Assembly (NCBI RefSeq): GCF_003323745.1
Contig: NZ_QOIL01000007.1
Span: forward strand, 62,001 to 126,000
Source: Sphaerisporangium album
GTDB taxonomy: Bacteria; Actinomycetota; Actinomycetes; Streptosporangiales; Streptosporangiaceae
DNA length: 64,000 nt
Direction: 5' to 3'
Positions within the stretch are counted from its first letter, which is position 1. Every line of letters begins with the position of its first letter. The translations under genes were made by a program, and so were the position numbers. The notes below the pieces were generated by a model that was given only the letters and a program-made list of their open reading frames with translations, was not told the origin of the DNA and made no database searches. This document shows, one piece after another, positions 49,421 through 58,019 of this stretch.

Positions 49421-50517
49421 CCCTTCCCGCCCAGCCCGTCCCCGAGATGAACCTGCCGGTCGTCCCGCCCGTGGCGCCGATGCTCGCCAAGGCGATCAAG
49501 AACGTGCCGCCACAGAACGGCACCATGCTGTACGAGCCGAAATGGGATGGCTTCCGGTGCATCGTCTTCCGCGACGGCGACGAGGTGTACCTCGGCAGCC
49601 GCAACGAACGTCCCTTCAACCGCTACTTCCCCGAGCTGATCGAGGCGGTGAAGCGCGAACTGCCCGAGCGTTGCGTCCTCGACGGCGAGATCGTCCTGCG
49701 CCGGGGCCAGATCCTCGACTTCGACGCGCTGCAGCAGCGCATCCACCCGGCCGCCTCCCGGGTGCGGCTGCTGGCCGAGCAGACCCCGGCGTCCTTCATC
49801 GCCTTCGACCTGCTGGCCATCGGCGACGAGAACCTCATGGAGACCCCGTTCGGCGAGCGCCGCGCCCGCCTCGTCGGCGCGCTGGCCGGCGCGGGCGACC
49901 TGATCCGCCTGACCCCCGTCACCAGTAACGACGAGCGGGCGGCCGAGTGGTTCGAGATGTTCGAGGGGGCGGGGCTCGACGGCATCGTCGCCAAGCCCTC
50001 CGACCAGCCGTACGAGCCGGACAAGCGCACGATGCTGAAGGTCAAGCACGAGCGCACGGCCGACTGCGTCGTCGCCGGTTACCGCGAGCACAAGTCCGGG
50101 CCCATCGTCGGGTCGCTGCTGCTCGGGCTGTACGACGCGGCGGGCGTGCTGCATCACGTCGGCGTGTCGGCGTCGTTCCCGATGAAGCGCAGGGCCGAGC
50201 TGATCGACGAGCTGAAGCCGTACCTGCTGGCCGACCTCTCCGCCCACCCGTGGAACTCCTGGATGTCGCAGGACGAGAACACCACCCAGCGCATGCCCGG
50301 CGCGATCTCCCGGTGGAGCGCCGGCAAAGACCTCTCGTTCATCCCCCTCGAACCACGGCTGGTCGTCGAGGTGGCCTACGGGCAGATGGAGGGGCAGCGT
50401 TTCCGGCACACCGCCCACTTCCGCCGGTGGCGCGTCGACCGGACGCCGGAGTCGTGCACCTACGAGCAGCTCGAACGGCCGGTCGACTACAACCTGGACG
50501 ACATCCTGGCGCGCTGA
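49417..50517 (+). CDS. ligC: ATP-dependent DNA ligase (LigC type)
   Basis: 366 residues. The adenylation motif KWDGFR gives the active Lys, followed by SRNERPFNRYFPE, LDGEIV, FIAFDLL, GLDGIVAKP and the second nucleotidyl-transferase Lys motif LKVKHERTADCVV; an OB domain with RFRHTAHFRRWR follows. It seals nicks using ATP. LigC enzymes act in minor repair pathways, often near LigD-type polymerase genes; one lies at 58967-59971, but no Ku gene is in the window. Confidence 0.93.
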   Translation: MTLPAQPVPEMNLPVVPPVAPMLAKAIKNVPPQNGTMLYEPKWDGFRCIVFRDGDEVYLGSRNERPFNRYFPELIEAVKRELPERCVLDGEIVLRRGQILDFDALQQRIHPAASRVRLLAEQTPASFIAFDLLAIGDENLMETPFGERRARLVGALAGAGDLIRLTPVTSNDERAAEWFEMFEGAGLDGIVAKPSDQPYEPDKRTMLKVKHERTADCVVAGYREHKSGPIVGSLLLGLYDAAGVLHHVGVSASFPMKRRAELIDELKPYLLADLSAHPWNSWMSQDENTTQRMPGAISRWSAGKDLSFIPLEPRLVVEVAYGQMEGQRFRHTAHFRRWRVDRTPESCTYEQLERPVDYNLDDILAR

Positions 50518-50539
50518 GCGCCGCCCGGGGCGGACGCGG

Positions 50540-50570
50540 AGAGGGACATGAGTGGTGCTCATGTCCCTCT
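50540..50570. terminator. Bidirectional hairpin terminator between ligC and the repeat-protein gene
   Basis: Arms AGAGGGACATGAG and CTCATGTCCCTCT make a perfect 13-bp stem with a five-base loop between convergent genes. Confidence 0.85.
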
Positions 50571-50605
50571 GGTGCGCGATCGGAGCCGATGGCCCGGGGG
50601 GGCCG

Positions 50606-51202
50606 CTAGTCCCTGCCGCCGAACCTGTCTCGCTCCGACCTGCCGATCCTCTCGGAACTTCTGCCGCGCTCCATCCGCTCGGAGAACCGGCCGCGCTCCG
50701 AACCTCGGCCGCGCTCCATGCGCTCGGAGAACCGGCCGCGCTCCGAACCTCGGCCGCGCTCCTCCCGCTCGGAGAACCGGCCGCGCTCCATCCGCTCGGA
50801 GAACCGGCCGCGCTCCGAACCTCGGCCCCGATCCTCCCGCTCGGAGAAGCGGCCGCGCTCCGAGCCTCGGCCCCGGTCCATACCGCGGTCCCGGTCCATC
50901 CGCTCGGAGAACCGGCCGCGCTCCGAACCTCGGCCGCGCTCCATGCCGCGGTCCCGGTCCATGCCGCGGTCCCGGTCCATCCGCTCGGAGAACCGGCCGC
51001 GCTCGGAGCCCCTGTCCCTGCCGTAGCCGTCGTCGTCGTAGCCGTCCGAGTACCCCACCGTCGAGGCGGTCACGGCGCCGGCGGCGACCACCGGCCTGGT
51101 CATGGAGGGCTGTGCGGCGGATGCCTGGGCGGCTCCGGCCGACCAGAGAGCGAAGGAGATGGCCGCCGGCCCGAGAACCATCAGGCAGCGTTTGCTGACC
51201 AT
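50606..51202 (-). CDS. Secreted Arg/Glu/Ser-rich tandem-repeat protein
   Basis: 198 residues from ATG 51202, with AAAGGA upstream. A signal peptide (MVSKRCLMVLGPAAISFALW.., cleavage near AQASAAQ) is followed by about 25 ordinary residues and then roughly 130 residues of repeats built on GSERGRFSERMERGR and DRDRGM variants, highly charged and surely disordered. Not recognised. RG/RGR-like repeats could bind nucleic acid or polyanions outside the cell. The DNA repeats (45-base units) are near-identical, implying recent expansion and possible length variation between strains. Confidence 0.7.
   Translation of the reverse strand: MVSKRCLMVLGPAAISFALWSAGAAQASAAQPSMTRPVVAAGAVTASTVGYSDGYDDDGYGRDRGSERGRFSERMDRDRGMDRDRGMERGRGSERGRFSERMDRDRGMDRGRGSERGRFSEREDRGRGSERGRFSERMERGRFSEREERGRGSERGRFSERMERGRGSERGRFSERMERGRSSERIGRSERDRFGGRD
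50640..51020. repeat. Tandem minisatellite within the repeat-protein gene
   Basis: Roughly 45-base units containing CGGAGAACCGGCCGCGCTCCG-like cores, with interspersed 18-base CGGTCCCGGTCCATGC units, repeated over about 380 bases. All stay in frame. Confidence 0.85.
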
Positions 51203-51346
51203 GGCCGATTCCTTTCGTCGCGGGCCACCCACGTCGATCGTCCGGACGTCGCGGTGGCCTCCTTGGCGTTTCGACCACAGCCTTACGGGCCGTCCGCCAC
51301 CGCACCGTGACTCCGACGTGACCGGCGAGCGACTCCCCCGCCCGCC

Positions 51347-52081
51347 TCAGGGCTGAGCCACCGCGCGAAGTCCGGCGACGAGATCGCTCACCAGGGGGGT
51401 CGGCCGGAGGCGCAGCTCGGTCTCGAGCAGGCGCTCGTACCGCTCGTAGTCGCGCAGCGCCTCGGCCTGGTTCCCCTCGGCGAGATGGGCGCGGATCAGC
51501 GCGGCGTGCGAGCTCTCGCGCAGGGGCTCGGCGCGGACGGCCACCCCGGCGGCGGCGACCGCGTCGGCGAAGCGACCGGCCGCGATGAAGTCCTCCGCGA
51601 GGGCCTCCAGGGCGTGCAGGCGGAGCTGGTGCCAGTCCTCGGCCTCCCGGACCACCCAGTCCTCGTACCAGCCGGGCAGCAGGTCCACCGACAGGCTCTC
51701 GACGGAGTCCGCGCTGAGGTCCCGGACGGGGGTGGGCGTGTCGGGGTCCAGGACGCGGCGCGCCAGCGACCGCGCCTCCTCGATGTCCACCCCGGCGTCC
51801 TGGCTCAGGCGCACCTCGGTGGCGCCGACGTCGAGTATCTGCCTCCCGGCCCCTTCGAGCCTGGCCAGGGCGGACCGGAGGCTGGAGTACGCGCGCCGCT
51901 CGGGCCGGTCCGGCCACAGCGTGCCCGCCATGAGGGTACGGGGGACGGCCTGGCCGCAGAGCGCGACGAAGGACAGAAGGCGCTCGGATCCACCCGAGAC
52001 CGTCACCTGCTCGTCCCCGGCCAGCAGCCGGAAGCCGCCCAGAAGAACGACCCGCAGCGCGGGCCGGTCGCCGCTCTCCAT
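51347..52081 (-). CDS. SARP/BTAD-type transcriptional regulator
   Basis: 244 residues from ATG 52081 (GAGG ten bases upstream; GTG 52099 is an alternative). An N-terminal winged-helix DNA-binding part (LRVVLLGGFRLLAGDEQVTVSGGSERLLSFVAL, then TLWPDRPERRAYSSLRSALARL) is followed by a bacterial transcriptional activator domain (DLLPGWYEDWVVREAEDWHQLRLHALEALAEDFIAAGRFADAVAAAGVAVRAEPLRESSHAALIRAHLAEGNQAEAL). Short SARPs usually activate secondary-metabolite genes; none are nearby. No target can be named. Confidence 0.88.
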   Translation of the reverse strand: MESGDRPALRVVLLGGFRLLAGDEQVTVSGGSERLLSFVALCGQAVPRTLMAGTLWPDRPERRAYSSLRSALARLEGAGRQILDVGATEVRLSQDAGVDIEEARSLARRVLDPDTPTPVRDLSADSVESLSVDLLPGWYEDWVVREAEDWHQLRLHALEALAEDFIAAGRFADAVAAAGVAVRAEPLRESSHAALIRAHLAEGNQAEALRDYERYERLLETELRLRPTPLVSDLVAGLRAVAQP

Positions 52082-52320
52082 AGTTGCGCTGCCTCTCACG
52101 TGGAAAGCGAGTCGTCTGGTAAGCAGCCCCTCCCGTCGCCGTTCCTCCCCGCTATGTACCCCGGTTCGTGGCGGTTCGTCCGGTTATGCGCATCGTTTGC
52201 GGAACAGAGGCGCACCGGCGGCGGCGCGCCACCGTCACGCGCCCGTCATGCCGGGGTGACGGGGGCCGGGGGACGCTCACGGTGCCGCCATCTTCCGCGG
52301 CGGCACGAGAGGAGACCTCC

Positions 52321-52629
52321 ATGAGGAGAAACGTCTTTGCCGCGCTCGTCCTGAGCGGCGCGTTCGTCCTGCCCGCGGCCGCCACTGCGGCGCAGGCGTC
52401 GGTACCCTCCGATGACCTGGTCAACGGCGGCTACGAATCCCTGACGGCGTGCCAGAGCGCCATCCCCGAGATCCAGCAGCAGGGGTACTCCGCTCAGACC
52501 CTGGTCTGCAAGGCCTACTCCAGCACGTCCGCCGAAACCCCCGGCCAGATATGGGGCGTCTACCGCACCGGGTCCCTCAGCGAGAAGACCGCCGGCGAGA
52601 TGACGACCAGCGAGATTCCGTCCGAGTAA
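52321..52629 (+). CDS. Small secreted protein of unknown function
   Basis: 102 residues from ATG 52321 after GAGGAGA. Signal peptide of about 27 residues (ALVLSGAFVLPAAATAAQA), mature protein about 75 residues with two Cys (LTACQSAIPE and TLVCKAYSS) likely joined by a disulfide. No family recognised. It is divergent from the BTAD regulator. Confidence 0.7.
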   Translation: MRRNVFAALVLSGAFVLPAAATAAQASVPSDDLVNGGYESLTACQSAIPEIQQQGYSAQTLVCKAYSSTSAETPGQIWGVYRTGSLSEKTAGEMTTSEIPSE

Positions 52630-52970
52630 CCGGAGATCCGCACCACACCCCGGCCAGGCCTGACCCGCCTGGCCGGGCTGCGCCTATGACCTCGCTCGGC
52701 TCAGGCGGGTTCTGTGCGCCTTCGAGTCGGTGTTCTTCCGCCGCCCCCCGCACCGCTGTGCCTGTGGCCTCGCTCCGCTCGGCGGGGTCGGGGCGTCGCG
52801 GAGGCGGCGGAAGACCGGCGAGGACCTGCTGTACGGCCTGCTGTGCGACGGCTCCAACCCGTCGGTGCGCCTGGTGCGGCAGGGCGGCGTGGACGTCCGC
52901 CGCCTCGGCTCCGAGCTGAGCTCGCCCCGCCTGGCCGCCTGAGCCCGTCATGGCGGGCGTCCCCGCCGGG
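52630..52970. other. Gene-poor stretch with possible Clp N-domain remnant
   Basis: 341 bases. On the plus strand 52814-52942 encodes TGEDLLYGLLCDGSNPSVRLVRQ... ending at a TGA, resembling one half of a Clp amino-terminal repeat (G-E-x-LLxGLL, then VxRLVxxGVDVxxL). The preceding sequence has no matching first half and no start signal, so if real it is a decayed fragment. A GGCCAGGC/GCCTGGCC-type hairpin at about 52653-52680 may end the small secreted gene. Confidence 0.3.
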
Positions 52971-54323
52971 CTACCCGGCGGGGTGCAGGACGGCCGCGAG
53001 CTCGGGGATGCGGGCGCGGTAGCCGTCCAGCAGCGAACGGGCCACCGACACCGAGTCCACGAGCGGGTGGGAGGCGAAGGCCCGCACGGCGACGGCCGCA
53101 GAACCGGTCACGGCGGCCTCGATGACGAGCTGCTCGACGGCCTTGACCTGCTGGACGAGCCCGAGGAACTGGCCGGGCAGCGGCCGGGTCGCCAGCGGGC
53201 GCACCCCGCCGGGGTCCACCGCGCACGGCACCTCCACCACCGCCTCCGGGGGCAGCCCGGGGACCGCCGTGCCGTTGCGCACGTTGAGGATCATGGTGGC
53301 GGTGCCGCCCCGAGCGATCGTGGTCATCAGCGCGAGCGCGATGCCCTCGTACCCGCCCGCCGCGAGGTCGACGGCGTCGCGCTCCCCCGCCCGCGCGGTC
53401 TCGCGGGTCTCGGCCATGTAGGACGCGTCGCGCTCCCGGCGGGCGCGCCGCCAGGCGTCCAGGGCGTGCCCGGGGTCGCGCGCGACCGCCGCGTAGAACT
53501 CCGTCTGCTGCCGCACCAGCGCCTCGCCCCGGGTCTGCGGGGCGCCGCCGACGGCGGCCACGGCCTCGCGGGTGAAGTAGTAGTAATAGAGGTATTCGTT
53601 CGGCAGCGCGCCGAGCGACCGCACCCAGTCGGGGCCGAACAACCGCGCCTCCTCCACCCCCTTGAGCGCCGTGTCGTCGGCGAGCAGGTCGGACAGGACG
53701 TCCCGCCCGTCGTGGACGAGGCCGCGCAGCCAGCCGAGGTGGTTCAGCCCGACGTAGTCGGGGGCGGCCCGGCCGGGGTCCACGCCGAGGGACCGCGCGG
53801 CCCGGCGGACCAGCCCCAGCGGGGAGTCGCAGATGCCCACCACACGGTCGCCCAGCACCCGCTGCATGGCCTCGGTGATCATGCCCGCGGGGTTGGTGAA
53901 GTTGATGACCCACGCCCGGGGGGCCACGGCGGCGACGCGCTCGGCGACCCGCAGGGCCACCGGGATCGTCCGCAGCCCGAACGCGATGCCTCCGGGGCCG
54001 ACCGTCTCCTGGCCGAGCAGCCCGAGGCCGAGAGCGACCCGCTCGTCCGCCGTGCGTCCCTCCAGGCCGCCGACGCGGATCGCCGAGAAGACGAAGTCGG
54101 CGTCGCGCAGCGCGTCGTCCAGGTCGGTGGTGGCGCGGACGCGCGGCGGGTCGTCGCGCCCGGCGGCGAGCTGGGCGCACACGTGGCCCATGGCCGACAG
54201 GCGCTCCTCGGACAGGTCGTACAGGACGACCTCCTCCACCCGCGGCCTGCCGGTGTCGCCCAGCAGCGCGCCGTACACCAGCGGGACGCGGAAACCGCCA
54301 CCACCGAGGATGGTCAACCTCAT
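52971..54323 (-). CDS. 6-phospho-beta-glucosidase (GH4 family)
   Basis: 450 residues. GH4 enzymes hydrolyse phosphorylated disaccharides by an NAD+/Mn2+ redox mechanism. An N-terminal Rossmann motif (LTILGGGGFRVPLVYGALL), SAIRVGGLEGRTADERVALGLGLLGQETVG, VINFTNPAGMITEA, ICDSPLGLVRRAA with the metal-ligand Cys, and GLNHLGW with the metal-ligand His are visible. ATG 54323 is preferred over an in-frame ATG 42 bases upstream. It lies 43 bases after the DeoR regulator in the same direction. No PTS genes are present, so the phosphorylated substrate may be made by the PfkB-type kinase encoded divergently. Confidence 0.92.
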   Translation of the reverse strand: MRLTILGGGGFRVPLVYGALLGDTGRPRVEEVVLYDLSEERLSAMGHVCAQLAAGRDDPPRVRATTDLDDALRDADFVFSAIRVGGLEGRTADERVALGLGLLGQETVGPGGIAFGLRTIPVALRVAERVAAVAPRAWVINFTNPAGMITEAMQRVLGDRVVGICDSPLGLVRRAARSLGVDPGRAAPDYVGLNHLGWLRGLVHDGRDVLSDLLADDTALKGVEEARLFGPDWVRSLGALPNEYLYYYYFTREAVAAVGGAPQTRGEALVRQQTEFYAAVARDPGHALDAWRRARRERDASYMAETRETARAGERDAVDLAAGGYEGIALALMTTIARGGTATMILNVRNGTAVPGLPPEAVVEVPCAVDPGGVRPLATRPLPGQFLGLVQQVKAVEQLVIEAAVTGSAAVAVRAFASHPLVDSVSVARSLLDGYRARIPELAAVLHPAG

Positions 54324-54366
54324 GCTCGCTCCTCGCGCTCGCCCCGCCGCCTCGCGGCGCGGCATT

Positions 54367-55125
54367 TCATGTCAGCAGCACCTCGGCGCCCGCCTCGCCG
54401 AGCGCGCGCAGGGTCGCCTCGTCGGCGCCCTCGTTCGTCACCACGGCGTCGAGCTCGTCCGGCCCGCACACGCGCAGTGCGCCCGAGCCGGGAAACTTGT
54501 GCCGGTCCACGACCAGGACGACCTGCCCGGCCGCCGCCATCATGGCCCGCTTCAGGGGGACCTCGGCCACCGTGGAGTCGGTGACCTGCCCGTCGGGCCG
54601 CACGCCGCTGGCGCTCAGGAACAGGCGGTCGACGCACACCTGGCGCAGGGCCTGCTCGGTGAGCACGCCCACGAGGGAATGGTAGGCACGGCGCAGCATG
54701 CCGCCGAGCACCAGCACCTCGACCGCCGGGTCGCCGCGCAGCACGTCCAGGACGGCCATGCTGGAGGTGACGACGGTGACGGGCCGGTCGCGCAGGTGGT
54801 GGGCGACCCTGACCGTGGTCGTGCCGATGTCGAGCAGGACGACGTCGCCGTCGCGCACGAGCCCGGCCGCGCGGGCGGCCACGGCGTCCTTGTGACTCTC
54901 GTCCACGGCGGCGACCTCGGCGAAGGGCAGGTCGACGTCGGCGTCGTCATGGGCCAGCGCCCCGCCGCGCACGCGCCTGAGCGTGCCGTCGCGGTCGAGG
55001 AGTTCGAGATCGCGCCGGATCGTCGAGGGGCTGACGCCGAGCTGCGCGGCGAGGTCGCGCACGCTGGTCGCCCCGGCGAGACGGACGCGCCGCATGATCT
55101 CGGCATGCCGGACGCGCTGGAGCAC
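54367..55125 (-). CDS. DeoR-family transcriptional regulator
   Basis: 252 residues. N-terminal winged HTH (TSVRDLAAQLGVSPSTIRRDLELLDRDGTLRRVRGGAL) and a C-terminal sugar-phosphate sensor domain of isomerase fold with LLDIGTTTVRVAHHL, VVTSSMAVLDVL, LGGMLRR and DSTVAEVPLKRAM. Such repressors respond to phosphorylated sugars. It precedes the GH4 gene and is divergent from the PfkB-type kinase; repeated TGCGCAC words between are its likely operator. Confidence 0.93.
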   Translation of the reverse strand: MLQRVRHAEIMRRVRLAGATSVRDLAAQLGVSPSTIRRDLELLDRDGTLRRVRGGALAHDDADVDLPFAEVAAVDESHKDAVAARAAGLVRDGDVVLLDIGTTTVRVAHHLRDRPVTVVTSSMAVLDVLRGDPAVEVLVLGGMLRRAYHSLVGVLTEQALRQVCVDRLFLSASGVRPDGQVTDSTVAEVPLKRAMMAAAGQVVLVVDRHKFPGSGALRVCGPDELDAVVTNEGADEATLRALGEAGAEVLLT

Positions 55126-55259
55126 TCGAGGATCGTATCAGTCATCTACGAGCACAACTAAGCAAAAATGCGCACCATCGTCCGTCGACTCTTGATATGG
55201 GCGACCAAAACATGCAAGAGTGCGCACATTCTTCGCGCCGTCGAGGAGGACTCACTTCC
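55126..55259. promoter_or_regulatory. Divergent control region with repeated TGCGCAC words
   Basis: 134 bases, locally AT-rich. AATGCGCACCAT (55167-55178) and AGTGCGCACATT (55219-55230) are similar sites 52 bases apart between the DeoR gene and the kinase gene, fitting a DeoR-type repressor that controls both directions. Confidence 0.5.
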
Positions 55260-56408
55260 GTGTCTGTCCAGGCCTACGACCCACTCGCCGCTCTACGCAG
55301 TCCAGAGGGGCCGGAGTTCGACGTGTTCACCGCCGGCACCGTGTTCCTGGACATCGTCTTCACCGGGCTCCAGGCGATGCCCGCCGCCGGCACCGAGGTG
55401 TGGGCCGAAGGGATGGGGTCCTGCCCCGGAGGCATCGCCAACCTCGCCATCGCCGCCAGCCGCCTCGGGCTGCGCACCTCCATGGCGGCCGCGTTCGGCG
55501 ACGACGACTACGCCGACTTCAACTGGCGCATCCTGTCCGAGCAGGAATCCGTGGACCTGTCGAGATCGCGCCGTTTCAAGCAGTGGCACTCCCCCGTGAC
55601 CGTCTCCATGGCCGTCAACCGCGACCGCAGCATGGTGACCCACGGCCACCCCTCGCCCATGGCCGCGACAGAGATGATCGGGCGTCCCCCGCGCTCCAGC
55701 GCCGTGATCGCGCCTCTGTCCTTCGAGGAGCCGCTCGGCAGCTCCGACTCGTGCACCTGGGCCGACCAGGCCCGCAAGGACGGCGCGCTGATCTTCGCCG
55801 ACGTGGGCTGGGATCCCTCGGAGACCTGGGCCCCCTCCCTGCTCGACCAGCTGGAGGTCTGCCACGCGTTCATGCCGAACGCCGTCGAGGCCATGGCCTA
55901 CACCAACACCGAGACGCCCCGCGAGGCTCTGTACGCCATCGCCGACCGCGTCCCGCTGGCCGTGGTGACCGACGGGGCCAACGGCGCCATGGCCATCGAC
56001 TCCATCACCGGCGAGGAGGCGTACGTCCCGGCGCTTCGGGTGACCGCGCTCGACCCGACCGGCGCCGGGGACGTCTTCGGGGCCGGGCTCGTGCTCGGCA
56101 CCCTGGCCCACTGGCCGCTCGCCGACCGCCTGGCCTTCGCGGGGGTCTGCTCCGCGCTCGCCGTGCAGCAGTTCGGCGGGTCGCTGGCCGCGCCGGGGTG
56201 GGGGGACATCGCCGACTGGTGGCACGACGTGCGGGAGGCCTCGGGTCGCAGCGGGGCCTACATCGAGTCGCTCGCCCGCCGCTACGCCTTCCTGGACAAG
56301 CTGGTGCCCACCGTGCCGGTGGGGGCCGTGCGGCGGGCGGCCGCCACGATGTCCCTGCACGCCGACGTCTCCGCCGGGGCCGAGCCGGTCGACAGGCAGG
56401 GGGGCTGA
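55260..56408 (+). CDS. PfkB-family carbohydrate kinase
   Basis: 382 residues from GTG 55260, ten bases after GAGGAGG. N-terminal FDVFTAGTVFLDIVFTGLQAMP and GMGSCPGGIANLAIAASRLG form the substrate site; the C-terminal DPTGAGDVFGAGLVLG has the anion hole and catalytic Asp. It phosphorylates a sugar or nucleoside with ATP. About 60 extra C-terminal residues exceed the usual ~310-330. Divergent from DeoR and GH4, it may supply the 6-phospho sugar that GH4 needs (inference). Confidence 0.9.
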   Translation: MSVQAYDPLAALRSPEGPEFDVFTAGTVFLDIVFTGLQAMPAAGTEVWAEGMGSCPGGIANLAIAASRLGLRTSMAAAFGDDDYADFNWRILSEQESVDLSRSRRFKQWHSPVTVSMAVNRDRSMVTHGHPSPMAATEMIGRPPRSSAVIAPLSFEEPLGSSDSCTWADQARKDGALIFADVGWDPSETWAPSLLDQLEVCHAFMPNAVEAMAYTNTETPREALYAIADRVPLAVVTDGANGAMAIDSITGEEAYVPALRVTALDPTGAGDVFGAGLVLGTLAHWPLADRLAFAGVCSALAVQQFGGSLAAPGWGDIADWWHDVREASGRSGAYIESLARRYAFLDKLVPTVPVGAVRRAAATMSLHADVSAGAEPVDRQGG

Positions 56409-56553
56409 CCGCGGCCACGGCCCCACCGTCCCCGTTCTTCCCATCGCTCACGGGAATAGCCCGCCCACGGCCGGAGTTCTCGCGCCTGGGCCCTCCGGGC
56501 CAGGGCGTCCTCCCGCGCCTGATCACGCGGACGAACGAATGTGAAGGAGCATC

Positions 56554-57393
56554 ATGACGACATGGCCCGCGCTCGGCAAGGTGGGGGTGTGGCGCGCGGC
56601 GTCACAGGTGACGCCCGCCCTGGCGGCCTCGCTCGAAGAGCTCGGCTACGGCGCGATCTGGCTCGGCGGGTCGCCGGGCGGCGACCTGCGCATCGTCGAC
56701 GAACTTCTCGCCGCGACCTCCACGCTGACCGTGGCCACCGGCATCGTCAACATCTGGCAGGACGACCCCGCGACCGTCGGCGCCGCCTACAACCGCGTCT
56801 CGGACGCCCACCCCGGACGTTTCCTGCTCGGCGTCGGCGCCGGGCACCGCGAGGCCACGGCGCGCTACACCAAGCCCTACGACGCGCTCGCCGCCTATCT
56901 CGACGGGCTGGACGCGGCGGGGGTGCCGGTCGAGGGCCGGGCGCTGGCCGCGCTCGGGCCGAGGGTGCTGCGGCTCGCCGCGGACAGGAGCGCGGGCGCC
57001 CACCCGTATCTCACCACGCCCGAGCACACCCGGCAGGCGCGGGAGATCGTCGGCGCGGGGCCGTTGCTCGCGCCCGAGCAGAAGGTGGTCGTGTCCGGCG
57101 ACATCGAGCACGCCCGGAAGATCGCGCGCTCGACCGTGGCCTTCTACCTCAAGCTCACCAACTACACCGCGAATCTTCGCAGGCTCGGCTTCGGCGACGA
57201 AGACCTGTCGGGTGAGGGCAGCGACCGGCTCGTCGACGCGCTCGTCGCCCTGGGCGAGCCCGAGACGATCAAGCGGCGCGTCGACGAGCACCTCGCCGCG
57301 GGAGCCGACCACGTGAACGTCCAGCTCCTGACGGCTGACGGGGAGGACCCGCTGCCCGGGTACCGCGCCCTGGCCGGGGTGCTGTTCGCCTGA
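56554..57393 (+). CDS. LLM-class F420-dependent oxidoreductase
   Basis: 279 residues. Luciferase-like monooxygenase fold: LEELGYGAIWLGGSPGGDLRIVDELLAATSTLTVATGIVNIW, HPGRFLLGVGAGH, and a C-terminal FGDEDLSGEGSDRLVDALVALGEPETIKRRVDEHLAAGADHVNVQ. Members from actinomycetes usually use coenzyme F420; the substrate is unknown. AAGGAG lies four bases before the ATG. 145 bases after the kinase gene, possibly a separate unit. Confidence 0.9.
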   Translation: MTTWPALGKVGVWRAASQVTPALAASLEELGYGAIWLGGSPGGDLRIVDELLAATSTLTVATGIVNIWQDDPATVGAAYNRVSDAHPGRFLLGVGAGHREATARYTKPYDALAAYLDGLDAAGVPVEGRALAALGPRVLRLAADRSAGAHPYLTTPEHTRQAREIVGAGPLLAPEQKVVVSGDIEHARKIARSTVAFYLKLTNYTANLRRLGFGDEDLSGEGSDRLVDALVALGEPETIKRRVDEHLAAGADHVNVQLLTADGEDPLPGYRALAGVLFA

Positions 57394-57411
57394 GCCGATC
57401 TGGCGTCCGTA

Positions 57412-57444
57412 CGCCGGACGGGGCACCGCGAGCCTCGTCCGGCG
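57412..57444 (+). terminator. Hairpin terminator after the LLM oxidoreductase
   Basis: Arms CGCCGGACG and CGTCCGGCG (9 bp, 15-base loop), 18 bases after the stop. Beyond it, around 57510-57560, short GAGCCGCTAGAAGACG-like words are repeated. Confidence 0.6.
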
Positions 57445-57555
57445 GCGGAAACGGACGGACAGGCTGCCTGTGAGCCCGCGAGAGCCTCTGGCAGCCTCCG
57501 GAAGACGAAGCCACTGGAACGCGGAGCCGCTAGAGGCCGCTAGAAGACGGAGCCG

Positions 57556-57768
57556 CTAGAAGACGATGTGCCAGCCGAACCAGACGAGGAAGCCGATCAG
57601 GGCGGCGCTGGTGGCGAGGCGCCAGTGCTTGACCGGGTAGATGCCGAGCCACGCGCGCAGCCGCTCGGACAGCGTGTCGCCCTCTTTCTTGTTGAGCAGC
57701 GCCCAGGTCTCGAGGATCGCGAACGAGCCCAGCGCCAGACCGGCCCACCACAGCCAGACCGTGTTCAT
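57556..57768 (-). CDS. Small membrane protein, two TM helices, unknown function
   Basis: 70 residues: an N-terminal helix (WLWWAGLALGSFAILETWALL), a basic/acidic loop NKKEGDTLSERLRAWLGIYPVKHWR, and a second helix (LATSAALIGFLVWFGWHIVF). Both hydrophobic segments and the even composition support a real gene. The ribosome site is weak (AAGG rather far upstream). No partner is evident. Confidence 0.7.
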   Translation of the reverse strand: MNTVWLWWAGLALGSFAILETWALLNKKEGDTLSERLRAWLGIYPVKHWRLATSAALIGFLVWFGWHIVF

Positions 57769-58019
57769 CGGTCAGTCCACCGCCTTGATCACACGGCTCG
57801 GCCACCGTACCCCGAACACGATAGCCGCGAGCGGCGCCGTCGGCGATAGGTGATCGGCGCGGGCCCTGCCGGGCTGGACGCGCCTGGGCCGGCCGGGCAT
57901 GCGCTCACGGACCCGAGGCCCGGGCGGGTCCGTCAGCGGCTCAGCAGCTTCCGAAGCTCCCCGGCGATCTGCAACCGCTCGTGTCCCAGGGCGCGGGCGA
58001 GGGCGACAACGTCCGCGGG

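Noticed and set aside
50552-51310. Plus-strand open frames opposite the secreted repeat protein
   Set aside because: The repeats are open in several frames; only the minus-strand frame has a ribosome site and signal peptide.
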